64,000 nucleotides of DNA from Accumulibacter sp. GTDB lineage: Bacteria; Pseudomonadota; Gammaproteobacteria; Burkholderiales; Rhodocyclaceae. Shown here piece after piece: positions 1-9,002 of the stretch. The stretch spans positions 62,001 to 126,000 of the forward strand of contig JACKLW010000005.1 in assembly GCA_024235715.1 (NCBI GenBank). The letters run 5' to 3'. A program made the position numbers and the translations under genes. The notes beneath the pieces were generated by a model. That model ran no database searches. It was given only the letters and a program-made list of their open reading frames with translations, and had not been told where the DNA came from. How positions within the stretch are numbered: position 1 is the first letter of the stretch; every line of letters starts with the position of its first letter.

Positions 1-552
1 CACATGAGAACGTGGCAGGAGAAGGGCCTGAAGATTCCGCGTGTGGCGGTGAACGTGTCTGCTCGCCAGCTGCGTTCGCACGACTTCCTGGAGTCGGTGG
101 CCGCGATCATCGCCGAAACGGGAATCGACGCCGACCGCCTCGAACTTGAACTGACCGAAAGCATCCTGATGGAGCCCGATGCGCAGCGAATCGACGCTTT
201 CCATCGCCTGCGCACGCTTGGTGTGCATTTCTCGATCGATGATTTCGGCACCGGTTATTCCTCCTTGTCGTATATCAAGCGCTTCCCGATCGGCATGCTG
301 AAGATCGACCAGAGCTTCGTGCGTGGCGTGCCGGACAACGGCGATGACGCAGGCATCACCACTGCGATCATCGCCATGGCCAGCAGTCTCGGGCTGGAGG
401 TGATCGCCGAAGGCGTCGAAACACGTGCGCAGCTCGAATTCCTGCGCCAGGCGAAATGCCAGAAGATACAAGGTTATCTGTTCAGCAAACCGCTGCCGCC
501 CGCTGACATGGAGGACCTGTTGCGGCTTGGTCGTATCACGCCGCCCATGTAA
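1..552 (+). CDS. EAL-domain c-di-GMP phosphodiesterase, C-terminal part (5' end outside window)
   Basis: This is the C-terminal half of an EAL domain, which hydrolyses c-di-GMP to pGpG. The reading frame is open to the left window edge, so the N-terminus and any sensor or GGDEF domains are missing, as is the ExLxR signature itself. Visible EAL landmarks are NVSARQL, the metal-binding ELTES, IDDFGTGYSSLSYIKRFP with the DDFGTG loop-6 region, the catalytic-region lysine in LKIDQSFV, the glutamate in AEGVET, and QGYLFSKPLP near the end. All these are well conserved, so the domain is probably active. The ATG at position 4 is internal to the gene and not a real start. An 81-bp gap separates it from the GGDEF gene at 634 on the same strand, so the two may be co-transcribed and act in opposite directions on c-di-GMP. 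Confidence 0.93.
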   Translation, partial: HMRTWQEKGLKIPRVAVNVSARQLRSHDFLESVAAIIAETGIDADRLELELTESILMEPDAQRIDAFHRLRTLGVHFSIDDFGTGYSSLSYIKRFPIGMLKIDQSFVRGVPDNGDDAGITTAIIAMASSLGLEVIAEGVETRAQLEFLRQAKCQKIQGYLFSKPLPPADMEDLLRLGRITPPM

Positions 553-633
553 CCCTCCAGGCACATGCGATAAACTCGGGAACGGTCGGATTTTCCGTAG
601 TCGCCACATGGACAAGAACAAGAGAGAATCATC

Positions 634-1689
634 ATGAGGTACCGTCACAGCGTCGCGCAGAGCGCGGAATTCCTGCGACTGGCAGTCAAACGCATGAGTC
701 AGCAGGATGCCGCCCTGCATCCCCTGAGCTACGCCATCTGGTACGAGTACGTGTCAGGGATCAACCGCGATCTGCAGGAAGCCATCGACTCCCGGCTCAA
801 GCGTGACGGCAAACTCGACGATGTCGCCACCCGTACGCTGCATGACAAATACGTCGCCGACCTGGACGCCAAGACGGCGCTGCGCATCGGCAACAGCGTC
901 GATCATCTGGTCGGGCAGGTATCAGACTCGGCCAGCCACGCCGGCGCCCAGGCCTCGCGCTTCGGCGACTCGCTCGAACGCTGGGGCGACTCGCTGCAGA
1001 AACCGGCAGGCACCCGCAGGGAAGCGATACCCGGCGTGGAAGATATCCTGCGCGGCACGCGCGAAATGCAGAAAGCGATCTACGACCTCCAGGAGCGTCT
1101 CGACGAAAGCAGCCGCGAGGCCCAGCAGCTGCGCCAGGAAGTCGCGCGGGCGCGTGAAGAGGCCATGGTCGACGCCCTCACCGGGCTGCTCAATCGCAAG
1201 GGATTCGATCACGCTCTGGCCGCCTGCCTGAACCAGGAGCCACCGCTCGGCCCCGGACCGTGTCTGCTGATGATCGATCTGGACAGGTTCAAGCGGATCA
1301 ACGACACGCACGGTCACGTCTTCGGCGACAGGGTGCTGGCGGGCATCGGCGAAGTGCTCAAGGCCAACGTCAAGGGCAAGGACACCGCGGCACGTTACGG
1401 CGGCGAGGAATTCGCCGTCATCCTGCCGCGTACGCCACGCGGCGGCGCGGTCGGGCTGGCCGAGGCCTTGCGCGCGCTGGTCGCTTCCAGCCGCATCAAG
1501 CAGGTCGGCAGGAACCAGGCTCTGGTCGGCAACATTACCGTTTCGATAGGCATCGCCGACTACGTTGCCGGTGAGGCGGCCGCCGACTTCGTCGCCCGTG
1601 CCGACCAGGCGCTCTATACTGCCAAGGCGCAGGGACGCAATCGCGTCATTCTGGCGGCACGCCCGCCAGTTGAAGCGGCCGTTCAATAG
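634..1689 (+). CDS. Soluble GGDEF diguanylate cyclase
   Basis: The protein has 351 aa and probably makes c-di-GMP from two GTP. Residues 1-130 form an alpha-helical N-terminal region I do not recognise. A coiled-coil linker at about 140-175 leads into a GGDEF domain (about 176-345). The active site is intact: MIDLDRFKRINDTHGH carries the metal and guanine ligands, and GGEEF lies at 256-260. The inhibitory-site position nine residues before GGEEF is Lys (KGKD, 247-250) rather than the canonical Arg of RxxD, so product inhibition may be weak. No transmembrane segment or signal peptide is present, which points to a cytoplasmic protein. The ATG follows a purine-rich AGAGAGAA stretch. It sits between the EAL protein and a GGDEF-hemerythrin protein. 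Confidence 0.92.
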   Translation: MRYRHSVAQSAEFLRLAVKRMSQQDAALHPLSYAIWYEYVSGINRDLQEAIDSRLKRDGKLDDVATRTLHDKYVADLDAKTALRIGNSVDHLVGQVSDSASHAGAQASRFGDSLERWGDSLQKPAGTRREAIPGVEDILRGTREMQKAIYDLQERLDESSREAQQLRQEVARAREEAMVDALTGLLNRKGFDHALAACLNQEPPLGPGPCLLMIDLDRFKRINDTHGHVFGDRVLAGIGEVLKANVKGKDTAARYGGEEFAVILPRTPRGGAVGLAEALRALVASSRIKQVGRNQALVGNITVSIGIADYVAGEAAADFVARADQALYTAKAQGRNRVILAARPPVEAAVQ

Positions 1690-1702
1690 ACTGGCGCCAG
1701 GC

Positions 1703-1730
1703 GTCGCCGCGCACATTCAGACGCGGCGAC
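1703..1730 (+). terminator. 9-bp perfect hairpin after the GGDEF gene
   Basis: GTCGCCGCG and CGCGGCGAC form a perfect 9-bp stem with a 10-nt loop, starting 14 bases after the stop codon of the upstream gene. No T-tract follows, so it is either a factor-assisted terminator or a 3'-end stabilising hairpin. Confidence 0.4.
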
Positions 1731-1833
1731 CGGCAGCATCGCAGACCGCCATGCAACTGCTCGCGAAAGGCGGTTCCACGCATGCGCAGCATGTCGAACG
1801 TCAGGCCGCGACGGCGACGTCCGCCGCAAACCC

Positions 1834-1863
1834 TTGGTCAGCACCGTCAAAAGGCCGTATACT
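1834..1863 (+). promoter_or_regulatory. Candidate sigma-70 promoter for the GGDEF-hemerythrin gene
   Basis: TTGGTC (1834-1839), an 18-bp spacer and TATACT (1858-1863) form a plausible promoter about 85 bp upstream of the start codon chosen at 1947. The -10 box matches consensus at five of six positions; the -35 box is weak. Confidence 0.4.
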
Positions 1864-1946
1864 CGCGCGCCTGTAACGACCGAAAACGACGTCCCGCTGA
1901 ATGCCTCTCGCGCGCGGACGCCAGGGGATCCGACGATGCGCCCACG

Positions 1947-3365
1947 ATGAATGAAAACGACATGATCGAGGCCCCGGCCCAAGATGGCGTCATCGAAATG
2001 GCGGGACTGCTGTCGCTGCTGACGAACGGCGGCGGCGTGGGGTTTGGCGTCAAGGCGCTGGACGGAGCGTACCGACTGGCCAACCAGGCCATGGAACATC
2101 TGCTTGGTCAGGCTGCCGGCCAGGTGACCGGGAAATCCGAGAGCGAGCTTCTGCCAGCCGCTTTGCTGGCGCCGCTGGCGCGCTGCGATCAGCGCATCCT
2201 CGATGGTGTCGCGGCAGCTTCCGAAGAGATCGAGTTGAGCGTCAACAGTCAGCCGGTACGCTGCCTTTGGCTCAAGCTGCCGGTCCTCGGACCCGACAAG
2301 AAGCTGCAGGCCATTGCCTCGATCATCTACGACAAGTCGCCAGCGAACGGCGCGGCGCGCGACACCCTCGAGCGCCTTCAGAAAACCAACCGGGAACTGC
2401 AGCAGACGGTCGTCGCCCTGGAAGAGGTGGCCAGCACCGACAAGCTGACCGGCGCCTGGAACCGGCGTCGGCTGGAGGAATGTGTGCGCCAGGAAATGGG
2501 CCGCTTCAGGCGGTACCAACACCCGCTGAGCATGCTGATCGTCGACATCGACTCCTTCAAGGCGATCAATGACCGCTTCGGTCATGGCATCGGCGATCGC
2601 GTACTGCAGGCACTGTCCGCGTTGCTGCAAGCCGGGCTTCGCGGTACGGACTCGCTGGCGCGATGGGGCGGCGAGGAATTCGTCGTCCTGTGTCCCGACA
2701 CCAGCCGTGCAACGGCGGCAACGATCGCCGAACGTTTGCGGGCCAGGACCGCCGCAAGCCGCTTTCCCGATGTTGGCCAGCTGACGATCAGCATCGGCGT
2801 CGCCGAATGCCAGGCCGGTGAAGTCTGGGATGAGTGGTTCCAGCGTGCCGATGAAGCGCTCTATCGGGCCAAGGCTGGGGGCCGCAACCAGGTCCAGCTG
2901 GCACCCGCAAGCAGCGGGCCTGACGATGCGGAAGACAGCCCCGTCGCCAATTTCGTCCAACTGGTCTGGCGATCGGCCTACGAATGCGGCAACGAAGAAA
3001 TCGATCGCGGTCATCGACAACTGTTTTCCGACGCCAACGAGTTGCTGTCGGCAATCCTTTCCGGGCAAAGCGACGACCAGGTCGGCGCCATCGTCGACAA
3101 ACTGCTGGCCGATGTCGGGCAACACTTTCGCGAAGAGGAGGCGATCTTCGTGGCCGCGGGCTTCCCTGGAGCAGCGGCCCACAAGTTCCTGCATCAGCAG
3201 CTGATCGCGCAGGCGCTGAGCATGGGCGCCGATTACCGCGCCGGAAAACACGCGGTCGGCGACGTTTTCCAGTTCCTCGCGCACGAGGTGATCACCAAGC
3301 ACATGCTGGGTGCCGATCGCCTCTTTTTCGACCACATCCGACGTGGCGCCCCGCCCGGCGGATGA
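1947..3365 (+). CDS. PAS-GGDEF-hemerythrin diguanylate cyclase
   Basis: The protein has 472 aa. A PAS-like region (about 20-130) and a short coiled coil precede a GGDEF domain (about 160-318) with an intact GGEEF (241-245) and an intact RxxD inhibitory site (RGTD, 232-235). A bacteriohemerythrin domain follows (about 335-465). Its di-iron ligands can all be placed: His356 (GHRQLF), His393 and Glu397 (HFREEE), His412 and His416 (HKFLH), and His452 and Asp457 (HMLGAD). Hemerythrin domains bind O2 at a non-haem di-iron site, so this enzyme probably couples oxygen or redox state to c-di-GMP synthesis, as described for Vibrio cholerae Vc Bhr-DGC. An in-frame extension to 1782 exists, but I chose ATG 1947 because the upstream 55 residues are Arg-rich and contain the putative promoter. 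Confidence 0.92.
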   Translation: MNENDMIEAPAQDGVIEMAGLLSLLTNGGGVGFGVKALDGAYRLANQAMEHLLGQAAGQVTGKSESELLPAALLAPLARCDQRILDGVAAASEEIELSVNSQPVRCLWLKLPVLGPDKKLQAIASIIYDKSPANGAARDTLERLQKTNRELQQTVVALEEVASTDKLTGAWNRRRLEECVRQEMGRFRRYQHPLSMLIVDIDSFKAINDRFGHGIGDRVLQALSALLQAGLRGTDSLARWGGEEFVVLCPDTSRATAATIAERLRARTAASRFPDVGQLTISIGVAECQAGEVWDEWFQRADEALYRAKAGGRNQVQLAPASSGPDDAEDSPVANFVQLVWRSAYECGNEEIDRGHRQLFSDANELLSAILSGQSDDQVGAIVDKLLADVGQHFREEEAIFVAAGFPGAAAHKFLHQQLIAQALSMGADYRAGKHAVGDVFQFLAHEVITKHMLGADRLFFDHIRRGAPPGG

Positions 3366-3504
3366 AACCGGCGCTGGCGAACGACCTGTCGGGGAGCGGT
3401 CTGAAAGCGGCGCCGCGACGCGCATCGATCACATCGCATTCCGGATCTTGAGTAAACCGCGCGCCAGAACGTACCAGCCGGGAAACCGAAAGGCCCAACC
3501 CAAC

Positions 3505-4416
3505 ATGCGTACAAACCCCGATCTCGATGCTGCGCTGGGCGAGACCCTGCGCGAGCTGATTGCCGGAGATGCCGGCGCGCCAACGGAGATCACCGCCACC
3601 AGGACGATCGGCGGCGGGTCGATCTCGCGCACACTGCTCGTCGAGAGTGGCACACGGCGCTGGTTCCTCAAGCTGAACGACGCCGGACTGGCCGGCATGT
3701 TCGCCGCCGAGGCCGACGGCCTGAGGGCGCTGGCAGGCTGCGCCGCACTGCGCGTGCCACGTGTCGTCGGCCAGGGTGTCAGCGGCGGACAGGCCTACCT
3801 GTTGCTCGAACATCTCAAGCTGCAGGGCCTGCGAGACGGACAAACGGCGGCGGCAGGGCGTTCGCTGGCCGCGTTGCACCGCATCCAGGGCACACGGCAC
3901 GGCTGGCACCGCGACAACTTCATCGGCAGCACGCCGCAGTACAACGCCGAGGATGTCAGCTGGCCGGCGTTCTATGTCAGCCAGCGGCTGCTGCCGCAGC
4001 TCGAACTGGCCGAAGCGCATGGCTACCACGGCAAGCTGATCGCCAGCGGCGAACGGCTGGCCGACGGCCTCTCCGTCCTGTTCGCGGACCATCAGCCACC
4101 GCCAAGCCTGCTGCATGGCGACCTGTGGTCGGGCAACGCGGCCATGGACGAGTCGGGCAGGCTGGCACTGTTCGACCCGGCTGTCCATTACGGCGACCGT
4201 GAGTGCGACCTCGCGATGAGCGAGCTGTTTGGCGGCTTTCCGCCCAGCTTCTACGCTGCCTACCGCGAAGCCTGGCCACTTGCCAGCGCTTACCGGCAAC
4301 GCCGGGCGTTGTACCAGCTGTACCACGTCCTCAACCACCTGAACCTGTTTGGCGGCGCTTACCTGCGCCAGGCTGAAGCGATGATCGCCTCGCTGCTGGC
4401 CGAAGTCGGCCGCTGA
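3505..4416 (+). CDS. Fructosamine kinase family protein (FN3K/ketosamine-3-kinase-like)
   Basis: The protein has 303 aa, the normal length for bacterial FN3K relatives. These APH-fold kinases phosphorylate the sugar of protein-bound Amadori products, which then detach, so they act in protein deglycation. Motifs seen are the GGGSIS glycine loop (37-42), the catalytic HGDLWSGN (204-211), and DPAVHYGDRECDLAMSELFGG, the characteristic metal-binding FN3K signature. The glycine-loop position that carries a redox-sensitive Cys in human FN3K is Ser here. ATG 3505 begins the family-like MRTNPDLDAAL; longer in-frame starts overlap the previous gene. The next gene also has an APH-fold kinase domain. Confidence 0.9.
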   Translation: MRTNPDLDAALGETLRELIAGDAGAPTEITATRTIGGGSISRTLLVESGTRRWFLKLNDAGLAGMFAAEADGLRALAGCAALRVPRVVGQGVSGGQAYLLLEHLKLQGLRDGQTAAAGRSLAALHRIQGTRHGWHRDNFIGSTPQYNAEDVSWPAFYVSQRLLPQLELAEAHGYHGKLIASGERLADGLSVLFADHQPPPSLLHGDLWSGNAAMDESGRLALFDPAVHYGDRECDLAMSELFGGFPPSFYAAYREAWPLASAYRQRRALYQLYHVLNHLNLFGGAYLRQAEAMIASLLAEVGR

Positions 4417-4568
4417 CCGGGAACCGGAAATGGGCGCCGCAAGCGTGGCTTGAGGGTGCATTCAGCGCGCCTAGACCTCGCTGCCAGCGATAGACTGTGC
4501 GCTTGCTGAAGTGGTCACTCGACGAACTGCGCCAAGGTCCGCTGCGGTAGACTACAAAGGACTGACAA

Positions 4569-6062
4569 ATGGCCCCTGCGCTGCCTGCGCTTATAACCGC
4601 CCTGCTCGACCCGGCCCGCTACCCGGACCCGGCCAACCGCGTCGAGGTAGTGGAAACGCACGCCTCGTGGCTGCTGCTCGCCGGCGCCTTTGCGTACAAG
4701 ATCAAGAAGCCGGTAGTGCTGCCATTCCTCGACTACGGAACACTCGACAAGCGGCTGGCCTGCTGCGAAGCCGAACTGCGTCTGAACCGGCGCTTCTCGC
4801 CAGACCTCTACCTCCAGGTCGTGCCCATCGCGGGGCCCCTCGAAGACCCACGGATCGGCGGCCCGGGTACTGCCATTGAGTACGCCGTCCGCATGCGCCG
4901 CTTCAGCGAGGCGGGACGACTGGACCGCCTGTGCAGCCGCGGCCAACTGAATTGCCAGCAACTTTCCTCCCTTGCAGCAACCATCACCGCGTTTCACCGG
5001 CAGGCGGCTGCAGCGGCGCCGGCAACGCGTTTCGGAGATCCCGAGCAGGTACTGGCGCCGGCACTCGCAAACTTCGCCGAGCTGGCGAAACTGCTCCCCG
5101 ACGGCGCTGAGCGAATGCAGTTGACGGGGCTGGCTGAATGGACGCGTAGCGAATTCGACCGTCTGGCGCCGCGTTTCGCCGCCCGCAAGGGGGCAGGCAG
5201 GGTGCGCGAGTGCCATGGCGATCTGCATCTCGGCAACCTGGTATTGATCGACGGCAGCGTACGGCTATTCGACTGCATCGAATTCAGCGAGGAACTGCGC
5301 TGGATCGATGTCGCCAGCGAGATTGCTTTCACCTTCGTCGACCTGCTCGACCACGCTCGACCGGGTCTCGCAAACTGGCTGATCAACGAATGGCTGACCT
5401 GCAGTGGCGACCACGATGCGGTCCCGGTGCTACGCTTCTACGCCGTTTACCGTGCGCTGGTACGAGCCAAGGTTGCAGCACTGCGAGCCACCCAAACGTC
5501 TGACGATTTCGCCCACGCCCGCCACTATCTCGCTCTCGCCGAGCGTCTCACCAAACCACCCCCACGTCGATTGATCATCACTCACGGCGTCGCCGCTTGC
5601 GGCAAGAGCCGCGCTTCACGCCGGATACTGCTGCGCGATCCCGCGGCTGCGACACTTCGCCTGCGCTCGGACGTCGAACGCAAGCGCCTGTTCGATCTCG
5701 ATTCGACAGCCCGCAGCGGCTCGCCACTGGATGGCGGCATCTACAGCAGGGACGGCAGCGAGCGCACCTACCACCACCTGTACGAACTGGCACGGCAGTT
5801 CCTCGCTGCCGGCTGGTCAGTGATCGTCGACGCGGCCTTCCTCGAACAGTCGCGCCGCAACCGCTTTCGCGCGCTGGCGGGGCAGGCGGGAGCCGATTTC
5901 TTCATCGTCGCACCACAGGCGCACCCCAGGATACTGGGCGCGCGCATCCGCGGCCGGTTGCGCAAAGGGCGCGACGCCTCCGAGGCGACGCTCGCCGTAC
6001 TGGCGCAGCAGTTGGCCCGGATCGAACCCTTGAGCGCCGACGAACGTGACTGTCTGCTGTAG
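4569..6062 (+). CDS. Bifunctional APH-like kinase / P-loop ATPase
   Basis: The protein has 497 aa and two parts. Residues 1-330 are an aminoglycoside-phosphotransferase-like domain with the catalytic HGDLHLGN (216-223) and a metal-binding Asp in LFDCIEFSEELRWIDV. Residues 335-497 are a P-loop kinase-like domain with Walker A GVAACGKS (340-347) resembling zeta-toxin/gluconate-kinase-type ATPases. This two-domain family is widespread in proteobacteria, but its substrate is not established to my knowledge. Resistance to aminoglycosides should not be inferred. The start ATG follows AAAGGACTGACAA, a usable ribosome site. It lies 152 bp downstream of the FN3K-like gene. Confidence 0.85.
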   Translation: MAPALPALITALLDPARYPDPANRVEVVETHASWLLLAGAFAYKIKKPVVLPFLDYGTLDKRLACCEAELRLNRRFSPDLYLQVVPIAGPLEDPRIGGPGTAIEYAVRMRRFSEAGRLDRLCSRGQLNCQQLSSLAATITAFHRQAAAAAPATRFGDPEQVLAPALANFAELAKLLPDGAERMQLTGLAEWTRSEFDRLAPRFAARKGAGRVRECHGDLHLGNLVLIDGSVRLFDCIEFSEELRWIDVASEIAFTFVDLLDHARPGLANWLINEWLTCSGDHDAVPVLRFYAVYRALVRAKVAALRATQTSDDFAHARHYLALAERLTKPPPRRLIITHGVAACGKSRASRRILLRDPAAATLRLRSDVERKRLFDLDSTARSGSPLDGGIYSRDGSERTYHHLYELARQFLAAGWSVIVDAAFLEQSRRNRFRALAGQAGADFFIVAPQAHPRILGARIRGRLRKGRDASEATLAVLAQQLARIEPLSADERDCLL

Positions 6063-6611
6063 AAAGCAGCCAATCTGCCCGCCGGCTGTGGTACGGAGTT
6101 GCGACTTTGCAGCACAAGGTGCGCCAAGCGCGACACGACACTGGAGTTGTCGGAAAATTTTACACAGCGTTTCCGGACCCACCTGCCAGAAACTCCTAGC
6201 TTTCTGATTTAATGAATCCACTCACTTCTTTGAAAAACTGGCAGGAGTCTTGCTTCAGTCCCGGTGTGGCGGCTCGATTCACCTTGTGGCGACCACCGTC
6301 GCTGCACCGGCAGCACCGTGCGTGGCAGCAGTGTCTCGATTGCGGCACAGGGCGCTCTCTGCGCAATCGAGCCTGCTCGGTAGCAGGAAACGCTCATTTG
6401 GCGCAGCATCCGGCGACGGAATGACTGCCGCTTCCGGCGAAGTGTTCCATGGGCGTTGAAAGGACTTTGGTTTGATTCTGCGAGAACGGCGATCGACAAG
6501 CTCCGCCAGAGGGTCTGGTTCTACTATCGAAAAACTGCATGAAGTTTGTTTGTCGAGTAGAATAACGACTTACTTCGGCACTTTGCGTCGTAGACGGGGT
6601 CGGGGAGCACT
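6063..6611. other. 549-bp non-coding region with inverted repeats
   Basis: No open frame here shows convincing coding character. Two structures stand out: an AT-rich partial palindrome, TGTCGGAAAATTTTACA (6148-6164), and an 8-bp inverted repeat CCTGCCAG/CTGGCAGG (6182-6189 and 6238-6245). The region is locally AT-richer than the flanking genes, especially the last 80 bp before the next start, and probably holds the promoter of the 118-aa gene at 6612. Confidence 0.5.
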
Positions 6612-6968
6612 ATGAACATCCTCAATAACTGGAAGACTCTCGAACTGATTACCCGTGAAGGCGAGATGCTGGTGTGCATCGAGGGGCGCGTGTATGGCAG
6701 CAACCCACGCTTCCCGTCGTCATCGCACATCAGGACATCGCCGGTCACAGGCTACGCCTTCGAGTCCAACTCGATGGTCGTGATGACCAAGCGCGGCTCG
6801 CAATATCTCCTGGGCAAACCGGACCCCTCGGAAACGTTCGCCCAGCAACGCCTGATGCGACGCCTGGCACGCCTGGGACAGAAACCGCCTTCGACGTTCA
6901 ACGAGCTCGACACGCAGCTCACGGGTTACGTGGATGGCCATAAGGAAGAAGTGGCGAAAGCAGGCTAG
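6612..6968 (+). CDS. Conserved-looking small hypothetical protein (118 aa)
   Basis: I do not recognise a family. The 118-aa product is soluble and basic, without a signal peptide or membrane span. It has a beta-rich N-terminal half with ELITREGEMLVCIEGRVYG and a helical C-terminal half with RLMRRLARLG. Coding is supported by a good ribosome site (GGGGAGCACT just before ATG), codon third positions rich in G/C, and a clean frame between non-coding regions. It stands alone, with the next gene on the opposite strand. The extended upstream region suggests individual regulation. Confidence 0.7.
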   Translation: MNILNNWKTLELITREGEMLVCIEGRVYGSNPRFPSSSHIRTSPVTGYAFESNSMVVMTKRGSQYLLGKPDPSETFAQQRLMRRLARLGQKPPSTFNELDTQLTGYVDGHKEEVAKAG

Positions 6969-7211
6969 CCGCCGCTGCTTGATCCAGATGCCGGAACGGT
7001 TCCCGACACGGCCATGTAGCGCCTGAGCGCACTGGCGCGGCCGCCGGACGACTGGCTCAGTCATACTCACATCGTCGCCGCAGCACGAAGGGGCCCGCCC
7101 GGATCCTCGTCCGCACGGCAATTTGCACGCTCGCCTCCCTGGCCCGCTCTTACTCGGCACGCGACTGCCCTGCCAGCCGTCCTGGCGGTGGAGGTGCCAG
7201 ACGCCCGCCTG

Positions 7212-8696
7212 TCACGGCTGCCGGGGTGACCACGGCGCATCCTGACGCCGGAAATCGTCCAGCAGCCTTTCCAGCTCGGGCAACAGCGCCTCGCTCTGCG
7301 CGCTCAGCCAGTCGAGGAGAACTCCGGCCTTCCCGCCGGGCAGAGCTTCACTGGTCAGTTGCATGGCGACGGCCAGATCGTTCTGGCTACCCAGCTGTTC
7401 CTGCAATGCGGTCAGTGCCTGATGGTATTTGTCCAGCGCCGGACCGGCAAGAATCGGCGAGAAGAACTCCAGCGCGTAGCGCAATTGCTTGAATGCCAGT
7501 CGCAGGCGGTGACGTGCGACATCGTCGCCGCCCTGTGCCTCGACCGCCCGCTGATTGACCCGCCTGGCGCATTTATCGAGCCAGGCAGGAAGCGCGCTCG
7601 CCAGTGGCGCGGCCCGGTCGTCGGGCAGAGCCAGCAAAGCGGCGGTAAAGTCGAGCAGCAGGCGTGAGTAATCGGCCGACCTGAACACGCTTCTGGCGAG
7701 CCGGCGATTGCTTGCGCAGCGCCTGCCCGCGTAACGGCGCAACTGATGGGTTTCCGCCCGCTCCGGAAAAGTATCATGCAGGATCTGAACTGTGCCGCTC
7801 AGAAAGACATCCCAGTTGCGCGCCTCGCCGAGCTTTGCCGCAATGCCTTGCCAGAGCGGATCAAAGCGCGCCAGGAAGGGTGCCGGAAGCGTTCGCCGCC
7901 AGACGCGCAGTGCCGACCGCAGACGGCGAATGGCGACTCTGGCCTGGTGGACGAACTCGGGCGCGTCCGTCTCGCAAACACCTTGCTCGTTGCGCTGCAG
8001 CTGATTGACGCAGGAAAGGGCGATCCGGCGAAAAGCGGCGATGGTCGACAACTCGGCTTCGACAGGCACCGGCAAGGCCTTCGCCGCGCTCAGTGGCGCA
8101 TCGAGCAACAGCTGGTACGCGCGATCGGCCTTGCTGCTGACCTCGGGATGCAGCGGCACGGTCGCCTGCAGCGCGGTGGCCAGTTTGAAGAGTTCGCTCA
8201 ACTCACCGTCCAGCAATTCCAGCTCGACTTCGCAGATCGTCTGCCGCCGACCAGCGGCCTCGATCGTGCCACGGTCGAGTGCCAGTTCGATACGTACCCC
8301 CTGGCGCGGTTCGAGCAACCAGGCGCAGCGCTGAAAGCGGGTAGTGAACACAGGCTGCAACTGATCACGCTGCGCCTCGAGCAGATCGCGGACAGCGCTC
8401 TGGTCAACGTGCGAGAAGTCGAACGCTTCCGGACGGCCGACGCGTTCCCACTCCTTGCGCTGCGCCAACCCACCCGTACCCTGGGCTGCGGTCTTGATGC
8501 CAAACACCCACTCGTCACCCTTCTTCCGGTAGCGCATGACGACGCCTTCGCTCCGCAAGCGCCTGTCCGGTGTGTCGTAGTAGGTATTGACCAGCAATTG
8601 CCGATGTGGCGCAATGTCGCACAACAAGGCGTGCTGGGCCAGCTGGTTCGCCGCGCGCGCCGGCAGGGACAGCTTGAGTTCGATTTCAGTGGCCAT
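7212..8696 (-). CDS. CYTH and CHAD domain protein (inorganic triphosphatase-like)
   Basis: The protein has 494 aa. The N-terminal CYTH domain (about 1-205) opens with the diagnostic ExExK motif (EIELK at 4-8). CYTH enzymes hydrolyse triphosphate or thiamine triphosphate in a tunnel fold. The C-terminal CHAD domain (about 215-490) is a histidine- and arginine-rich helical bundle. CHAD domains bind polyphosphate and localise to polyphosphate granules in bacteria that have been studied (for example Ralstonia eutropha). The architecture matches E. coli YgiF. It lies 9-10 kb from ppk1 and ppx, which fits a role in polyphosphate metabolism or granule binding, though this is inference. A long open frame on the opposite strand is a shadow. 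Confidence 0.92.
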   Translation of the reverse strand: MATEIELKLSLPARAANQLAQHALLCDIAPHRQLLVNTYYDTPDRRLRSEGVVMRYRKKGDEWVFGIKTAAQGTGGLAQRKEWERVGRPEAFDFSHVDQSAVRDLLEAQRDQLQPVFTTRFQRCAWLLEPRQGVRIELALDRGTIEAAGRRQTICEVELELLDGELSELFKLATALQATVPLHPEVSSKADRAYQLLLDAPLSAAKALPVPVEAELSTIAAFRRIALSCVNQLQRNEQGVCETDAPEFVHQARVAIRRLRSALRVWRRTLPAPFLARFDPLWQGIAAKLGEARNWDVFLSGTVQILHDTFPERAETHQLRRYAGRRCASNRRLARSVFRSADYSRLLLDFTAALLALPDDRAAPLASALPAWLDKCARRVNQRAVEAQGGDDVARHRLRLAFKQLRYALEFFSPILAGPALDKYHQALTALQEQLGSQNDLAVAMQLTSEALPGGKAGVLLDWLSAQSEALLPELERLLDDFRRQDAPWSPRQP

Positions 8697-9002
8697 GACG
8701 CACCTCTATTCTCGGGTCAGCGTACATTCTCCGGGTCAACCTGTCCCCTCCCGTGGTGCCGGCCTGTCTCCGGCCTCGTAGAATCAAGCCCGTCCAGGCA
8801 CTGCGTCGCCGCATAGATTAGCACAGTAACATTTCATTTCGCTTTTCCGGGGATGGATGACGCACCAGCGCCGACGCAGTCCTGGGGAGCACTTTGCTCG
8901 CACGGCGCCGAGCAGGATTGCTTGCGCATCGTTTACCATCGGATGCCTCGTCGTTCTCGCTGTTCCCATCGTGCCCCGGCACCATCTCGCCGACCGCTGC
9001 CA
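8697..9002. other. Divergent intergenic region, CYTH-CHAD / methyltransferase
   Basis: These 306 bp separate two divergently transcribed genes and should carry both promoters. The most AT-rich part is at about 8814-8843. I see no clear paired -35/-10, no RNA gene and no convincing small coding frame. Confidence 0.4.

Noticed and set aside
1683-3425. Long minus-strand open frame of 580 codons
   Set aside because: It is antisense to the PAS-GGDEF-hemerythrin gene, whose motifs are all intact; the frame stays open because of high GC content.
6212-6459. Two small open frames in the gap before the 118-aa gene
   Set aside because: They are rich in Arg, Ser and His, lack ribosome-binding sites and show no coding character.
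7746-8816. Plus-strand open frame of 356 codons
   Set aside because: It is the shadow of the CYTH-CHAD gene; no family features are seen in it.
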